Source of the DNA: Thalassospira xiamenensis M-5 = DSM 17429
GTDB lineage: Bacteria; Pseudomonadota; Alphaproteobacteria; Rhodospirillales; Thalassospiraceae
Assembly: GCF_000300235.2 (NCBI RefSeq)
Contig: NZ_CP004388.1
Span: 2,337,501-2,401,500, forward strand
Direction: 5' to 3'
DNA: 64,000 bases
Shown here: positions 8,325 through 16,790 of the stretch, piece by piece
Layout of the letters: each line of letters starts with the position of its first letter
How positions within the stretch are numbered: position 1 is the stretch's first letter
Notes under the pieces: generated by a model
The model's input: the letters and a program-made list of their open reading frames with translations, nothing else
Databases searched by the model: none
Told to the model about the DNA's origin: nothing
Made by a program: the position numbers and the translations under genes

Positions 8325-9176
8325 TTAACGCTGCAAAAAACGTTTGAAATGGCCAAACAGTGAACCGGTGCCAAGATAAAGTTCTTCAAGCACCGTGAAA
8401 TGGTTCGCCCCCCATGCCTTGTAAACCGGAACATGCAGCCCTTCCCGACTGCAATAGGCGGCATAAGCATCGCTTTGGCGGACAAATTCCGGGCTTTCGT
8501 TACTACCGACCACGACCATCATTTTGATGTCGTGTGGGACGGCATCAAGCATCGGTGAATTATCCGCTGCCGTCGCGGCATTAAGTTGCAGGTCGTTGTT
8601 GATACTGGTGAACCGGATCGGTTCCAGATCAAAAACCCCGGAAACCGGAACAACCGCACAAAACGGAAAGGCATCATTAAGGGTATCTTCCCAATGATGG
8701 ACCGCGAGCCGCGCGACAATCTGCCCGCCTGCCGAATGACCGGAAATGCTGATACGATCCCGATCCCCGTTAAAGTCGCCGATATTCTGGTAAATGAAGG
8801 TCATGCAACGGATCGCCTGATGGGTGATTTCCGCCACCGTCACATCCGGGCACAGATCATAATTCGCACAAATGACAGTAAAGCCCGCGGCGTTGAGGTC
8901 GCGGGCAACAAACGCATAGTCCTTTTTGTCCTGGCTTCGCCAATACCCACCATGGAAAAACACATGCACCGGTGCGTCCGGCTCGGCTGCCGGATAAACA
9001 TCCATGGTTTCCTGGGGTCCGCCCCCATAACGGATATCGGTCATGTGGTGGACACTTGCCCGTGTATCGTCGGACAGACGCACAAACCGGTCAAAACAGG
9101 TCATATATTCCGGCACGGTTTCGCGCGGATTATACTGCCATTCAAGCTCGGCAAGGGTAAAACCACCCCAACTCAT
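8325..9176 (-). CDS. Alpha/beta hydrolase, arylformamidase-like
   Basis: A 283-residue serine hydrolase. HGGYWR is the oxyanion-hole segment typical of kynurenine formamidases and small carboxylesterases; ISGHSAGGQI is the nucleophile elbow; late Asp and His fit VVGSNESPEF and WGANHFTVLE. No signal peptide is seen. ATG 9176 has GAGG 5 nt upstream. No other tryptophan-catabolic genes are near, so an arylformamidase role is not supported by context; a general ester or amide hydrolase is equally possible. Confidence 0.8.
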   Translation of the reverse strand: MSWGGFTLAELEWQYNPRETVPEYMTCFDRFVRLSDDTRASVHHMTDIRYGGGPQETMDVYPAAEPDAPVHVFFHGGYWRSQDKKDYAFVARDLNAAGFTVICANYDLCPDVTVAEITHQAIRCMTFIYQNIGDFNGDRDRISISGHSAGGQIVARLAVHHWEDTLNDAFPFCAVVPVSGVFDLEPIRFTSINNDLQLNAATAADNSPMLDAVPHDIKMMVVVGSNESPEFVRQSDAYAAYCSREGLHVPVYKAWGANHFTVLEELYLGTGSLFGHFKRFLQR

Positions 9177-9209
9177 CTGAACCTCGTTTGCGTTGCCCGG
9201 ACCGGAATT

Positions 9210-9239
9210 ATTATCGGCAGATCAAGCCTGTCCGATAAT
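9210..9239. promoter_or_regulatory. Inverted repeat upstream of the formamidase-like hydrolase
   Basis: ATTATCGG (9210-9217) and CCGATAAT (9232-9239) are perfect 8-nt arms with a 14-nt spacer, 34-63 nt before the hydrolase start. The layout resembles a regulator operator; no regulator gene is adjacent. Confidence 0.4.
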
Positions 9240-9378
9240 CTTTCTTTATTTTTCAGGTTTTTGCAAATGCTACGCTAAGGTTCTTCACGCAATGCGATAC
9301 ATATGCGGTCGTGATTGCAAGACCTGAAAGGCAATGGCAGAATATCGAAAATCAATTTTAAAATCAGCCGGATAGACC

Positions 9379-9873
9379 ATGAGCAGCCGCAATATCCAAA
9401 GCCCGTTCCCCGCCGATGATGCGGATCGCAATCAGATTTGGGAAATGCTGGTGCCACGCGACATCGCGGCCTTTGTCGCGGCCGACTGGTCCATGGTGCA
9501 AGATGACTTCAAGGCAGACGGTTTTTACGCGATTGATGCCTGTAAATCCGACGATCCGGATGACTGGAAAATGATGTTTCCCGATCTGGCAGCCTATCGT
9601 GACGAATGGCTGCGTCAGGCGATTGTCGCACAGGAAATCGATTATGCCGAAGACCTGTTTGACGGCGTTTTTCGTGCTACCGACCTTTCGAAAATCGATA
9701 TCACCGGCAATCGTGCACTGGTGCGCAAACATTTCAACGGCACCATAAAAAAAGCAGACGGATCAACCGACCGTCTGCTTTGGAAAACCCATTATTACTG
9801 CGAAAAACAGATCGATGGAAAATGGCTGATTACCGGTTTCACCGGCTATCTGCCCAATCACGACCCGGCATAG
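9379..9873 (+). CDS. NTF2/SnoaL-like hypothetical protein
   Basis: A 164-residue protein with no signal peptide. The order of segments (N-terminal helices with RDIAAFVAADW, a middle rich in Asp, then paired strands ALVRKHFNGTIKKADG and THYYCEKQIDGKWLITGF) resembles the SnoaL/NTF2-like cone fold, where the last strands usually hold an ITGFTGYLP-like turn. No catalytic residues can be assigned. It stands alone between two minus-strand genes. Confidence 0.6.
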   Translation: MSSRNIQSPFPADDADRNQIWEMLVPRDIAAFVAADWSMVQDDFKADGFYAIDACKSDDPDDWKMMFPDLAAYRDEWLRQAIVAQEIDYAEDLFDGVFRATDLSKIDITGNRALVRKHFNGTIKKADGSTDRLLWKTHYYCEKQIDGKWLITGFTGYLPNHDPA

Positions 9874-9884
9874 ATACGCTTGCC

Positions 9885-10955
9885 TTAAAGCACGCAACCA
9901 CGCGCGGCAACATCAACCGTTTCGATATCGCCATTACGCACCAGATGCACCTGATCCAGCATGTTGCTGACAACGCAGACATGGTTCGGGATGATTTCGA
10001 TCCGCTGGCCGATTTCAAACGGTTTTGTCGCCGGATCGAAATGCAAAATGCCGTGTTCCTCGGACAGAGCCTTGACCGCAACATCGGGATGCCCCACGAC
10101 ATAGCCATATCCGTCTAGACCCAGCAAATCGGATGTCAGAACCTTTGACCCGGCATCAATGATCGCCCGGCCCGGCGTTGGCAAGGATACGATCTCGGTC
10201 AAAACCCGAAGCGCACAATCATCTTCCTTGCAAACCCCACGCGCCATCAGGGACCGGTCATTATAAATATAAGTCCCGATGCGATGTTCGGTCACAGACG
10301 GCACTTCATGGGCCAACCACATATCGGGCGTCCCGCCGGAACTGCGCACCGGGCATTCAAGGCCAATCGCATCCAGTTCCTTCATGGCCGTGGTGAAAAA
10401 TGCCTCAACCTTGGCACCACCACCGGTCGCCGGATAGGTCATCAGACCGATAAATTTCACGCCCGGAAGCGATTGAATTTTCTTTGCCAGTTCAACGGCC
10501 TCTGCCGGGTTCTGCACCCCGCAACGCCCACCACCGGTATCGCATTCAATCAGGATTTCAAGCGGCTTGGCACTGTCGGCAAAGGCCTTGGACAATCCTT
10601 CAACCACAACCGCATTGTCGGCCACCACGCGCAGGCTTTTGATACGGTCAAACAAGGCCCGCAAACGGGCCAGTTTGCGTTCGCCCAATACGTTATAGGT
10701 CAGAAGAATATCATCCAGCCCCGCATCTGCCATTACCTCGGCCTCGCCGATTTTCTGGCAGGTGATGCCAATCGCCCCGGCCTTCATCTGCTGGGCGGCG
10801 AAGGCCGGAATTTTATGGGTTTTGATATGCGGACGCAGCCCGATCCCGTGTTTGTCGCAATAGGCCTGATAGCTTTCGATATTTCGGTCAACGATATCAA
10901 GATCAACAACCGCGCACGGCGTATCAAGTTCGGGATATTGGGGCATTCCGGTCAT
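9885..10955 (-). CDS. D-threonine aldolase / D-3-hydroxyaspartate dehydratase-like PLP enzyme
   Basis: A 356-residue fold-III PLP enzyme of the alanine racemase-N/DSD1 group. Lys45 in RPHIKTHK is the PLP Schiff-base lysine; the C-terminal IPNHVCVV holds the His/Cys metal pair that separates D-threonine aldolase and D-serine dehydratase types from alanine racemases. Known members cleave D-threonine or D-phenylserine to glycine plus aldehyde, or dehydrate D-serine or D-threo-3-hydroxyaspartate. It is the last gene of the dctQMP-M81 operon, 38 nt after the M81 gene, which suggests that a D-configured beta-hydroxy amino acid derivative is imported and degraded. The exact reaction is open. Confidence 0.85.
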   Translation of the reverse strand: MTGMPQYPELDTPCAVVDLDIVDRNIESYQAYCDKHGIGLRPHIKTHKIPAFAAQQMKAGAIGITCQKIGEAEVMADAGLDDILLTYNVLGERKLARLRALFDRIKSLRVVADNAVVVEGLSKAFADSAKPLEILIECDTGGGRCGVQNPAEAVELAKKIQSLPGVKFIGLMTYPATGGGAKVEAFFTTAMKELDAIGLECPVRSSGGTPDMWLAHEVPSVTEHRIGTYIYNDRSLMARGVCKEDDCALRVLTEIVSLPTPGRAIIDAGSKVLTSDLLGLDGYGYVVGHPDVAVKALSEEHGILHFDPATKPFEIGQRIEIIPNHVCVVSNMLDQVHLVRNGDIETVDVAARGCVL

Positions 10956-10993
10956 CGGGGCAGCGTCCTTATCAAATCAGGTGGTAGCAGCAA

Positions 10994-12463
10994 TCAGCTT
11001 GCAATTGCCGCAAACGGGTCATCAACAATCGGCCATATCGGGCGTGTCAGATGACGATATCCATTGGTTTTCGGATCGGACGGATAAGGTCCGTGGACAT
11101 CGACATAAATGATCTCGCCCGCGATCTTGGCAAACGCATCGTAGAAGTGATTGGTCGATTTGATAAACAGATATTTTTTCGCCGTCGGATCAATGCCCAT
11201 ATTCGAAAACAGGCTGGGATCGAAACTTTGCGATCGGTTGGAATTCAGGATCACCTCGCCTCCGTTCGGAAGCTCGATCACCGCGCAATCGCCCAGCGGC
11301 ACGATGCTGTCACCAAAATACTGCCATGAATCGCGCCGGATTTTTTTCACCCGCACTTCGGCATCAATCGGTGCCCCGGCATGTGCTCCGGTTTTCCCGC
11401 CAAAGCGTAACGGCAATGTCGCGCCCTCGCCGGCCGATATGCAAATCCGAACCGCCATCGGATCCCAGATGGTGCCAACCGCAAAATCGCCAAGCCCGCG
11501 CGCCATTACGGCCCGCAGCAAAATCGTGCTGTCACCCGGCACACCGCCGCCCGGATTATCCCACACATCGGTCAGAACAATCGGCCGCGCGTCGCTTGCC
11601 AATGCCTGATCAAGGGCGACATCCGGGGTTACAAAACTTGGCCGTGTCGTACCACGGAACCCGAAAAGCTCCTGACCCAGCTTTTGGGCAATCTCGTTTG
11701 CCTTGGCCGGATCATTGTTGGTGGTCACAATCACCTTGGCACCAAGATCGGGCACATCACCGGCCATAAAGCCGTGAATAAACGATACCGAAAGAACATC
11801 ACCGGCCCCCTCCATCGCCTTGGCGCGGTCAATAAAGGATCGCATCGGTTCGCGTGATGTCGGCAACACCTCAATCATATGGCAGTCAAAAACCGCCTTG
11901 GTCGGCTTGATCTCGCCGCGAAGCGTGCGCAATACCAGATCAACCACCGAACGCCCGGCATCGACAAAATCGGTATGGGGGAATTCCTTGAACGCGACGA
12001 TAATATCGGCGTTCGCAATGCGCTGCTCTGTCAGGTGGCTGTGCGGGTCATAACTGGTGCCGATAATAACGTCCGGCCCGACAATGTCGCGAACACGCGA
12101 AATCAGATCGCCTTCGCAATCCAGATATCCTTGCGCCACCATCGCCCCGTGCAGGCCCAGAATAACCGCATCAACCGGCATGGCCGCACGCAACTGGCCC
12201 AGAACCTCGTCGCGCAATTGTTCATAGGTTTCCCGATTGACCAAACCGCCCGGCTCGGCCCAGGTGGCGGTTCCCTCGATCAGGTCCCAGCCTTCCTTTG
12301 CCGCACGCACGCGCGCCTCGGTAAAGACGGCACTGCATAGCGTCGGGGTGACGGGATGCTGTCCGGGCGGGGCATAGAAGCTTTCCTTGAAATCGGAAAA
12401 ATCGGTGCGCAACGGCGAGAATGTATTGGTTTCGGTCGCAATAGAGGCGCAAAAAATCCTCAT
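10994..12463 (-). CDS. M81-family metallopeptidase (MlrC-like)
   Basis: A 489-residue cytoplasmic protein beginning MRIFCASIATETNTFSPL, the hallmark N-terminus of MlrC-type (M81) peptidases. Further family motifs are LGLHGAMVAQG, SYDPHSHLTEQ (metal-binding Asp/His) and LTDVWDNPGGG. MlrC hydrolyses linear microcystin fragments; most homologues sit beside ABC or TRAP importers and have unknown small-amide substrates. ATG 12463 is preferred over 12496 because AAGGA sits 8 nt upstream and it starts the family consensus. A hairpin separates it from dctP and may lower its expression relative to the binding protein. Confidence 0.88.
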   Translation of the reverse strand: MRIFCASIATETNTFSPLRTDFSDFKESFYAPPGQHPVTPTLCSAVFTEARVRAAKEGWDLIEGTATWAEPGGLVNRETYEQLRDEVLGQLRAAMPVDAVILGLHGAMVAQGYLDCEGDLISRVRDIVGPDVIIGTSYDPHSHLTEQRIANADIIVAFKEFPHTDFVDAGRSVVDLVLRTLRGEIKPTKAVFDCHMIEVLPTSREPMRSFIDRAKAMEGAGDVLSVSFIHGFMAGDVPDLGAKVIVTTNNDPAKANEIAQKLGQELFGFRGTTRPSFVTPDVALDQALASDARPIVLTDVWDNPGGGVPGDSTILLRAVMARGLGDFAVGTIWDPMAVRICISAGEGATLPLRFGGKTGAHAGAPIDAEVRVKKIRRDSWQYFGDSIVPLGDCAVIELPNGGEVILNSNRSQSFDPSLFSNMGIDPTAKKYLFIKSTNHFYDAFAKIAGEIIYVDVHGPYPSDPKTNGYRHLTRPIWPIVDDPFAAIAS

Positions 12464-12510
12464 GACCCCATCCTTTTTGTTCTTTGTAATCATCATATTT
12501 TATGTGCAAA

Positions 12511-12546
12511 AGAAAAATGCGTGCGGATGAAGCACCACCCGCACGC
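12511..12546 (-). terminator. Hairpin (partial terminator) between dctP and the M81 gene
   Basis: On the minus strand the arms GCGTGCGG (12546-12539) and CCGCACGC (12526-12519) are followed by a T-rich run (12518-12511). Inside an operon this is more likely an attenuator or processing stop that keeps the binding-protein mRNA abundant. Confidence 0.65.
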
Positions 12547-12553
12547 GCATGGA

Positions 12554-13609
12554 TTATTCCATGTAGCGGTGGGCGTTGGCCTTATCGACTTCCGTCTGGA
12601 ACAGTTCGAGAAGTTCAACGCCTTCCGTGCCCAAAGATTCCTGAACGTGTTTGAGCACGACCGGCTGGGTCACATCTTTAAGCTTCTGACGCTCTTGCGC
12701 GCTCAATGCCGTGATTTCCATTTTGTCGGTCAAACCGGCAAGACCACGATCAGATGCCTCGATCACGCGCGATACACCACGGCTGGCAACAACGCAGGAC
12801 TGTGCGGCATATCGAACAATCTTCTGCTGATCGGCAGTCAGATCATCCCAGAATGCTTTCGACAGCATAAAGGTGTAGGGCGAAAACAGGTGGTTGGTCA
12901 GGGTCAGATAGCCCTGCACTTCGTTGAATTTGGCAAAGGTCACGGTCGGAACCGGGTTCATCTGACCATCAATCACGCCCGTCTGAAGACCGGCATACAC
13001 TTCACCCCACGCCATCGGATAGGCTTCTGCGCCCAGTGACTGCATGATTTTCTGGTGCGACGGCAGCGACATGGTGCGAACACGAATGCCTTTGAAGTCC
13101 TCAAGCGTTGCAATCGGGTGCTTGGAGTTGGTCACGGCAAAGAACCCGCCGGTATCCGGGAAACCAAGAACCTTGACATCGCCAAGGGTGCTTTCGATAT
13201 CGCTTGCCAGTTTCTGACCAAACGGACCATCAAACACGTCATAGGTCGATGCGTTGCTGTCAAACGCGAATGCAAGGTTCAGAACATCGATACGCGGATA
13301 ATAGGATGCAATCGCCCCGGTCGAGGTCAGGGTCGCCTGAATAAGGCCATCACGGACCATCTGCACATGTTCGGCCGCCGAACCAAGCTGGTTGGACGGA
13401 TAAACCTCAACCTTGATCTCGCCATTGGTGTCGGCTTCGACAATGTTGGCGAAAACAGCGGTGCAGGCATGCGCCGGGTTTTCAAACGGGTCTTCCTTGT
13501 TGTCATGGGCAAATTTCAGAACCTTGGGTTCCGCATAAGCCAATGACGTGGTGCTGGCCAACATGGCCGTCGCAAGGGCAAATGCCCCGAAACGCTTCAT
13601 CGTATTCAT
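12554..13609 (-). CDS. TRAP transporter periplasmic substrate-binding protein (DctP family)
   Basis: A 351-residue protein with a Sec signal peptide (MNTMKRFGAFALATAML then ASTTSLAYA, cleavage after AYA near residue 26). The mature start EPKVLKFAHDNKEDP and the GIRVRTM segment, whose Arg binds the ligand carboxylate, place it in the DctP (PF03480) family. It captures a carboxylate ligand in the periplasm for the DctQM permease encoded just upstream in the operon. GGAGAGGTAGA precedes ATG 13609. The ligand is unknown; downstream enzymes suggest an amino acid derivative, while the divergent kdgK suggests a sugar acid. Confidence 0.9.
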   Translation of the reverse strand: MNTMKRFGAFALATAMLASTTSLAYAEPKVLKFAHDNKEDPFENPAHACTAVFANIVEADTNGEIKVEVYPSNQLGSAAEHVQMVRDGLIQATLTSTGAIASYYPRIDVLNLAFAFDSNASTYDVFDGPFGQKLASDIESTLGDVKVLGFPDTGGFFAVTNSKHPIATLEDFKGIRVRTMSLPSHQKIMQSLGAEAYPMAWGEVYAGLQTGVIDGQMNPVPTVTFAKFNEVQGYLTLTNHLFSPYTFMLSKAFWDDLTADQQKIVRYAAQSCVVASRGVSRVIEASDRGLAGLTDKMEITALSAQERQKLKDVTQPVVLKHVQESLGTEGVELLELFQTEVDKANAHRYME

Positions 13610-13663
13610 TCTACCTCTCCTTGATTAAGGCCTTTTATTTCTGTCCGCGGTCTTGGTTTTGGT

Positions 13664-13688
13664 GCCCCGATCCGGACCTGATCGGGGC
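13664..13688 (-). other. Stem-loop between dctM and dctP
   Basis: GCCCCGATC (13664-13672) pairs with GATCGGGGC (13680-13688) across a 7-nt loop in the dctM-dctP spacer. There is no following T tract, so it is more likely an mRNA stability element than a terminator. Confidence 0.5.
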
Positions 13689-13704
13689 GTTTCATTGCCG
13701 CCGG

Positions 13705-14985
13705 TTACCGGAAGCCCAGCAATCGCGGGATCGCGAGGGCAAGATCGGACCAGAAGGCAAACAGGAACAGCACACCCAGTTCCGCCAAAAGGAACGGCCA
13801 AAGCTGGGCAGCAATTTTTTCAAGCTTTTCACCCGTGACAGACGACAGCACGAAAAGGCAGGCCCCCACGGGCGGCGTCATCAGGGAAATGTTAAGCGCA
13901 AGGACAAAGATGATCCCGGCATGGATCGGGTCCATGCCGATCTGAACCGTCAATGGCACCAGAACCGGTGCTAGAATGATCAGGATCGCATTGATATCCA
14001 TGACCATCCCGATCATCAGCAACAGGGCGACGATCATGAAAATGACCATATAGGGATCAGACGATAGGCTCAGCACAAGGCTTGCGACTTCCTGCGGAAT
14101 GCGATTGAAGCTCAGCCACCAGCCAAGGATCGACGCAAAGGCAATGATGATGAAAATCACCCCCGTAACACGCGCGGTGCGGATCAGCATCTTGAAGAAA
14201 TCGGCAAATGTCAGCGCACGGTAAATAAAGATACCGATAAACAGCGCATAGGCCACGGCGACCGATGCCGCCTCCGTCGGGGTGACAATCCCGCCCAGAA
14301 TGCCGCCCAGAATGATCAAAGGCATGATCAGGGCCGTGATTGATGATTTGAAAATCTTCCAGATTTCCAGAAGGCTTGCCCGACGTTCGTTTTTCGGCAG
14401 GTTCTTGGACCGGGCGGTTACCGCAATCACCGTCATGCAGATCAGACAGATCATAAGCCCCGGCAGGATACCGGCGGCAAACAACCCGCCAATCGAGACC
14501 CCCATCAACGATCCGTAAACAACCATCAAACCCGACGGCGGAATGGTCGGGCCGATGATCGATCCGGCGGCCGTCACCGCACAGGCATAATCCCGCCGAT
14601 AGCCCCGTTCAACCATGGCTGGCACCAGTGTCTTGCCAAAGGCCGCCGCATCAGCAGTCGCCGCCCCGGTCAACCCGGCGAAGAAAACCGACGCCAGCAT
14701 GTTGGTATGCGCCAACCCACCACGAAAATGCCCGACAAGCGCCTGCGCAAACAGGACAAGGCGGCTGGTGATGCCGATATGGTTCATGATTTCGCCCGCC
14801 AGAATAAAGAACGGCATGGCAAGAAACGGGAAAACGTTCAGACCGTTAAAGACCTTGCTGGGCCCCTGAACAAGGAACATGCCCCCGCCCATGTCATAAA
14901 GGCCAATCACCCCGGCAACGCCAAGGGCAAAACCAATCGGCATACCCAGAACCATCAGAACGACAAAAGCAATACCGACGATCAT
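13705..14985 (-). CDS. TRAP transporter large permease (DctM)
   Basis: A 426-residue polytopic membrane protein of the DctM family. It opens with a hydrophobic helix containing LMVLGMPIGFALGVAG and shows the conserved segment AAGSIIGPTIPPSGLMVVYG of the substrate channel, with about 11-12 membrane spans in all. It performs Na+-driven uptake with the binding protein. ATG 14985 overlaps the dctQ stop by 4 nt and has GGAGGG upstream. Confidence 0.93.
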   Translation of the reverse strand: MIVGIAFVVLMVLGMPIGFALGVAGVIGLYDMGGGMFLVQGPSKVFNGLNVFPFLAMPFFILAGEIMNHIGITSRLVLFAQALVGHFRGGLAHTNMLASVFFAGLTGAATADAAAFGKTLVPAMVERGYRRDYACAVTAAGSIIGPTIPPSGLMVVYGSLMGVSIGGLFAAGILPGLMICLICMTVIAVTARSKNLPKNERRASLLEIWKIFKSSITALIMPLIILGGILGGIVTPTEAASVAVAYALFIGIFIYRALTFADFFKMLIRTARVTGVIFIIIAFASILGWWLSFNRIPQEVASLVLSLSSDPYMVIFMIVALLLMIGMVMDINAILIILAPVLVPLTVQIGMDPIHAGIIFVLALNISLMTPPVGACLFVLSSVTGEKLEKIAAQLWPFLLAELGVLFLFAFWSDLALAIPRLLGFR

Positions 14986-15503
14986 TCTGCGCCCTCCGCC
15001 AGATCAATGGGAACAAAACGTCCCTGATCGCGAAGTGCGACCAGCAACAGCTGAATGGCAGCAAGAAGTGACGCAACCGGCACCGCCGCATAAGGCAGTG
15101 CCAGCGTCATGCCAAAAATCATCGCCTGACGGCGCATACCGCCCACGGCAAAATCAAAGCCATAAATCGCCAGATACAGAAACGCACACAGCGCAATCAG
15201 ATCGACACAGAACAGCACCGTGCGCTGAACCGGCTTTGGCGTATTAAGGATAAACATCCCGATGCCGATATGTTCACGCCGCGCAATCCCGGCCGATACC
15301 GCCAGAAGCGCCGCCCAGATCATCAGATAGCGCGCAAGTTCTTCGGGCCAGGGCAGTTGCCAGTGGAAAATGTAACGATCAATCACGCCCAGCCAGACAT
15401 CCAGCACAAGGGCCAGCATCAGGACGGCAATCACTCGTTCGACCACCCAGTTTAACGACCGGCTGATCATTGCGGCTGTGGTTTCAACACGGCGCAGCGC
15501 CAT
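14982..15503 (-). CDS. TRAP transporter small permease (DctQ)
   Basis: A 173-residue protein with four predicted membrane spans and the DctQ motif YLMIWAALLAVSAGIARREHIGI. It forms the small membrane subunit of the TRAP complex. I prefer ATG 15503, which has GGAGAG about 10 nt upstream; a TTG at 15512 would leave almost no spacing. It is the first gene of the operon, and two RpiR-type palindromes lie 33-77 nt before the start, exactly where the promoter should be. Confidence 0.88.
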   Translation of the reverse strand: MALRRVETTAAMISRSLNWVVERVIAVLMLALVLDVWLGVIDRYIFHWQLPWPEELARYLMIWAALLAVSAGIARREHIGIGMFILNTPKPVQRTVLFCVDLIALCAFLYLAIYGFDFAVGGMRRQAMIFGMTLALPYAAVPVASLLAAIQLLLVALRDQGRFVPIDLAEGAE

Positions 15504-15535
15504 CTTACTCAATCTCTCCGCTGATGAATGTTTTG

Positions 15536-15550
15536 TGTAATTTTTCTACA
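15536..15550. promoter_or_regulatory. RpiR-type operator 1
   Basis: TGTAATTTTTCTACA matches the TGTAR-N5-YTACA pattern known for RpiR-family regulators such as HexR. The flanking TG and CA extend the symmetry (15534-15552). It lies 33-47 nt upstream of the dctQ start. Confidence 0.65.
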
Positions 15551-15565
15551 CATTGAGGATATTTT

Positions 15566-15580
15566 TGTAGCTTGTCTACA
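15566..15580. promoter_or_regulatory. RpiR-type operator 2
   Basis: TGTAGCTTGTCTACA is a perfect TGTAG-N5-CTACA inverted repeat. Its centre is 30 nt from operator 1, about three helical turns, so two regulator dimers could bind on the same DNA face. Confidence 0.65.
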
Positions 15581-15639
15581 TATTTTTACACCATAATCTT
15601 AGATATCACCCCAAATGTTCCGAGACGAATGATATTATA

Positions 15640-15654
15640 GGTAGTTAAACTACA
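15640..15654. promoter_or_regulatory. RpiR-type operator 3 (one mismatch)
   Basis: GGTAGTTAAACTACA differs from TGTAR-N5-YTACA only at the first base. It is closer to the divergent regulator gene and could mediate autoregulation. Confidence 0.5.
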
Positions 15655-15878
15655 TTTTTACCTATATTATTGGGTCACCTGCCCAAAACCACCGTAAGAC
15701 AACAACGGCGATCAAGCATTTCGGCAATCAACGCCCTACCCGCTTTGCGGTTAAATCCGGCAGGATGGGCAATCTCGGGATCAAGATCGCAGCTATCGCC
15801 TGCAAACTGAAAAAGTGATATTTATCAGCGGGGTGTTGGCAACAACACCTCATATTCGAAAATGATCGGAACGCTTGC

Positions 15879-16763
15879 ATGCAACCTACTGTCGATATCA
15901 TCAGCCTCCTGCGTCGAAAGGCCGGAACCTTTCCCGCACGCGAACAACGGGTTGCCGACTACGTTCAGGATCATTTGCAGGACGTCACCACCATCGCGCT
16001 TTCCGATCTTGCGCAAAAGGTCGGCGTCAGCGAACCGACCGTGATCCGGTTTTGCCGGACCCTTGGGTGCGACGGGTTTCGTGATTTCAAAATACGGCTG
16101 GCGCAGAACCTTGCGGTCAGTATGCAATATCTTGCCCCCGAAGATCTGGCCGACGACACAACAGCCGCCGACGTGCTTTCCAATCATGTATTGGGCGTGA
16201 TTGTCGATAACCTTCGACTGCTGCGCGATCAGCTTTCAAGCACCGAAATCGACAAGGCCGCCGATATTCTGGCCAATGCCCGCCAGATCGCCTTTATGGG
16301 CGTTGGCGGCGGCTCAACCACTGTTGCCTTTGATGCCGCCAACCGGTTTTTCCGGCTTGGCATTCCCGCACAGGCACAAAGTGATGGTTACCTTCAGCGC
16401 ATGCTGGCCTCGACCTTTGGCGAGGAAGATGTGCTTTTTGCCATCTCCACCAGCGGCCGCCCGACCGAACTGATCCACAGTGCCGCCATTGCCCGCCAAT
16501 ATGGCGCAAAGGTCATCTCCATGACCCACCCGCAAAGTCCGCTTGCCGCCGAAAGCGACCTTGTGATTGGCATTGATATGCCTGAAAACCCTGATATTTA
16601 TAAGCCAACGGCCACCCGGCACGTTTTTCTGGCAACCATCGATATCATTGCCACTGCGGTTGCCCGGCGCACGCCGGACCGAACGCTTGAAAAACTTCGC
16701 CGGATCAGGTCATCTTTGCTGACTCTCAATCCGCCGACAGGTCGCCAGCCCATCGGCGACTAA
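15879..16763 (+). CDS. RpiR/MurR-family transcriptional regulator
   Basis: A 294-residue regulator: N-terminal HTH_6 domain (about residues 1-80, with LSDLAQKVGVSEPTVIRFCRTLG as the helix-turn-helix) and a C-terminal SIS sugar-phosphate-binding domain (about 125-260, containing FMGVGGGSTTVAFDA and ISTSGRPTE). SIS ligands are usually phosphosugars, so KDG-6-phosphate or a related sugar acid phosphate is a reasonable effector given the adjacent kdgK. It is divergent from the TRAP operon with three TGTAR-N5-YTACA palindromes between, and most likely controls both directions. Confidence 0.9.
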   Translation: MQPTVDIISLLRRKAGTFPAREQRVADYVQDHLQDVTTIALSDLAQKVGVSEPTVIRFCRTLGCDGFRDFKIRLAQNLAVSMQYLAPEDLADDTTAADVLSNHVLGVIVDNLRLLRDQLSSTEIDKAADILANARQIAFMGVGGGSTTVAFDAANRFFRLGIPAQAQSDGYLQRMLASTFGEEDVLFAISTSGRPTELIHSAAIARQYGAKVISMTHPQSPLAAESDLVIGIDMPENPDIYKPTATRHVFLATIDIIATAVARRTPDRTLEKLRRIRSSLLTLNPPTGRQPIGD

Positions 16764-16790
16764 TCACGCCACCATCCCATCGAGGCCCCA

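Larger units (their letters stand above)
15504..15878. other. Divergent control region between dctQ and the RpiR gene
   Basis: This 375-nt gap is AT-rich near dctQ and holds three palindromes of TGTAR-N5-YTACA type, listed separately. The part next to the regulator gene (about 15665-15878) shows no gene or clear structure. Confidence 0.7.
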
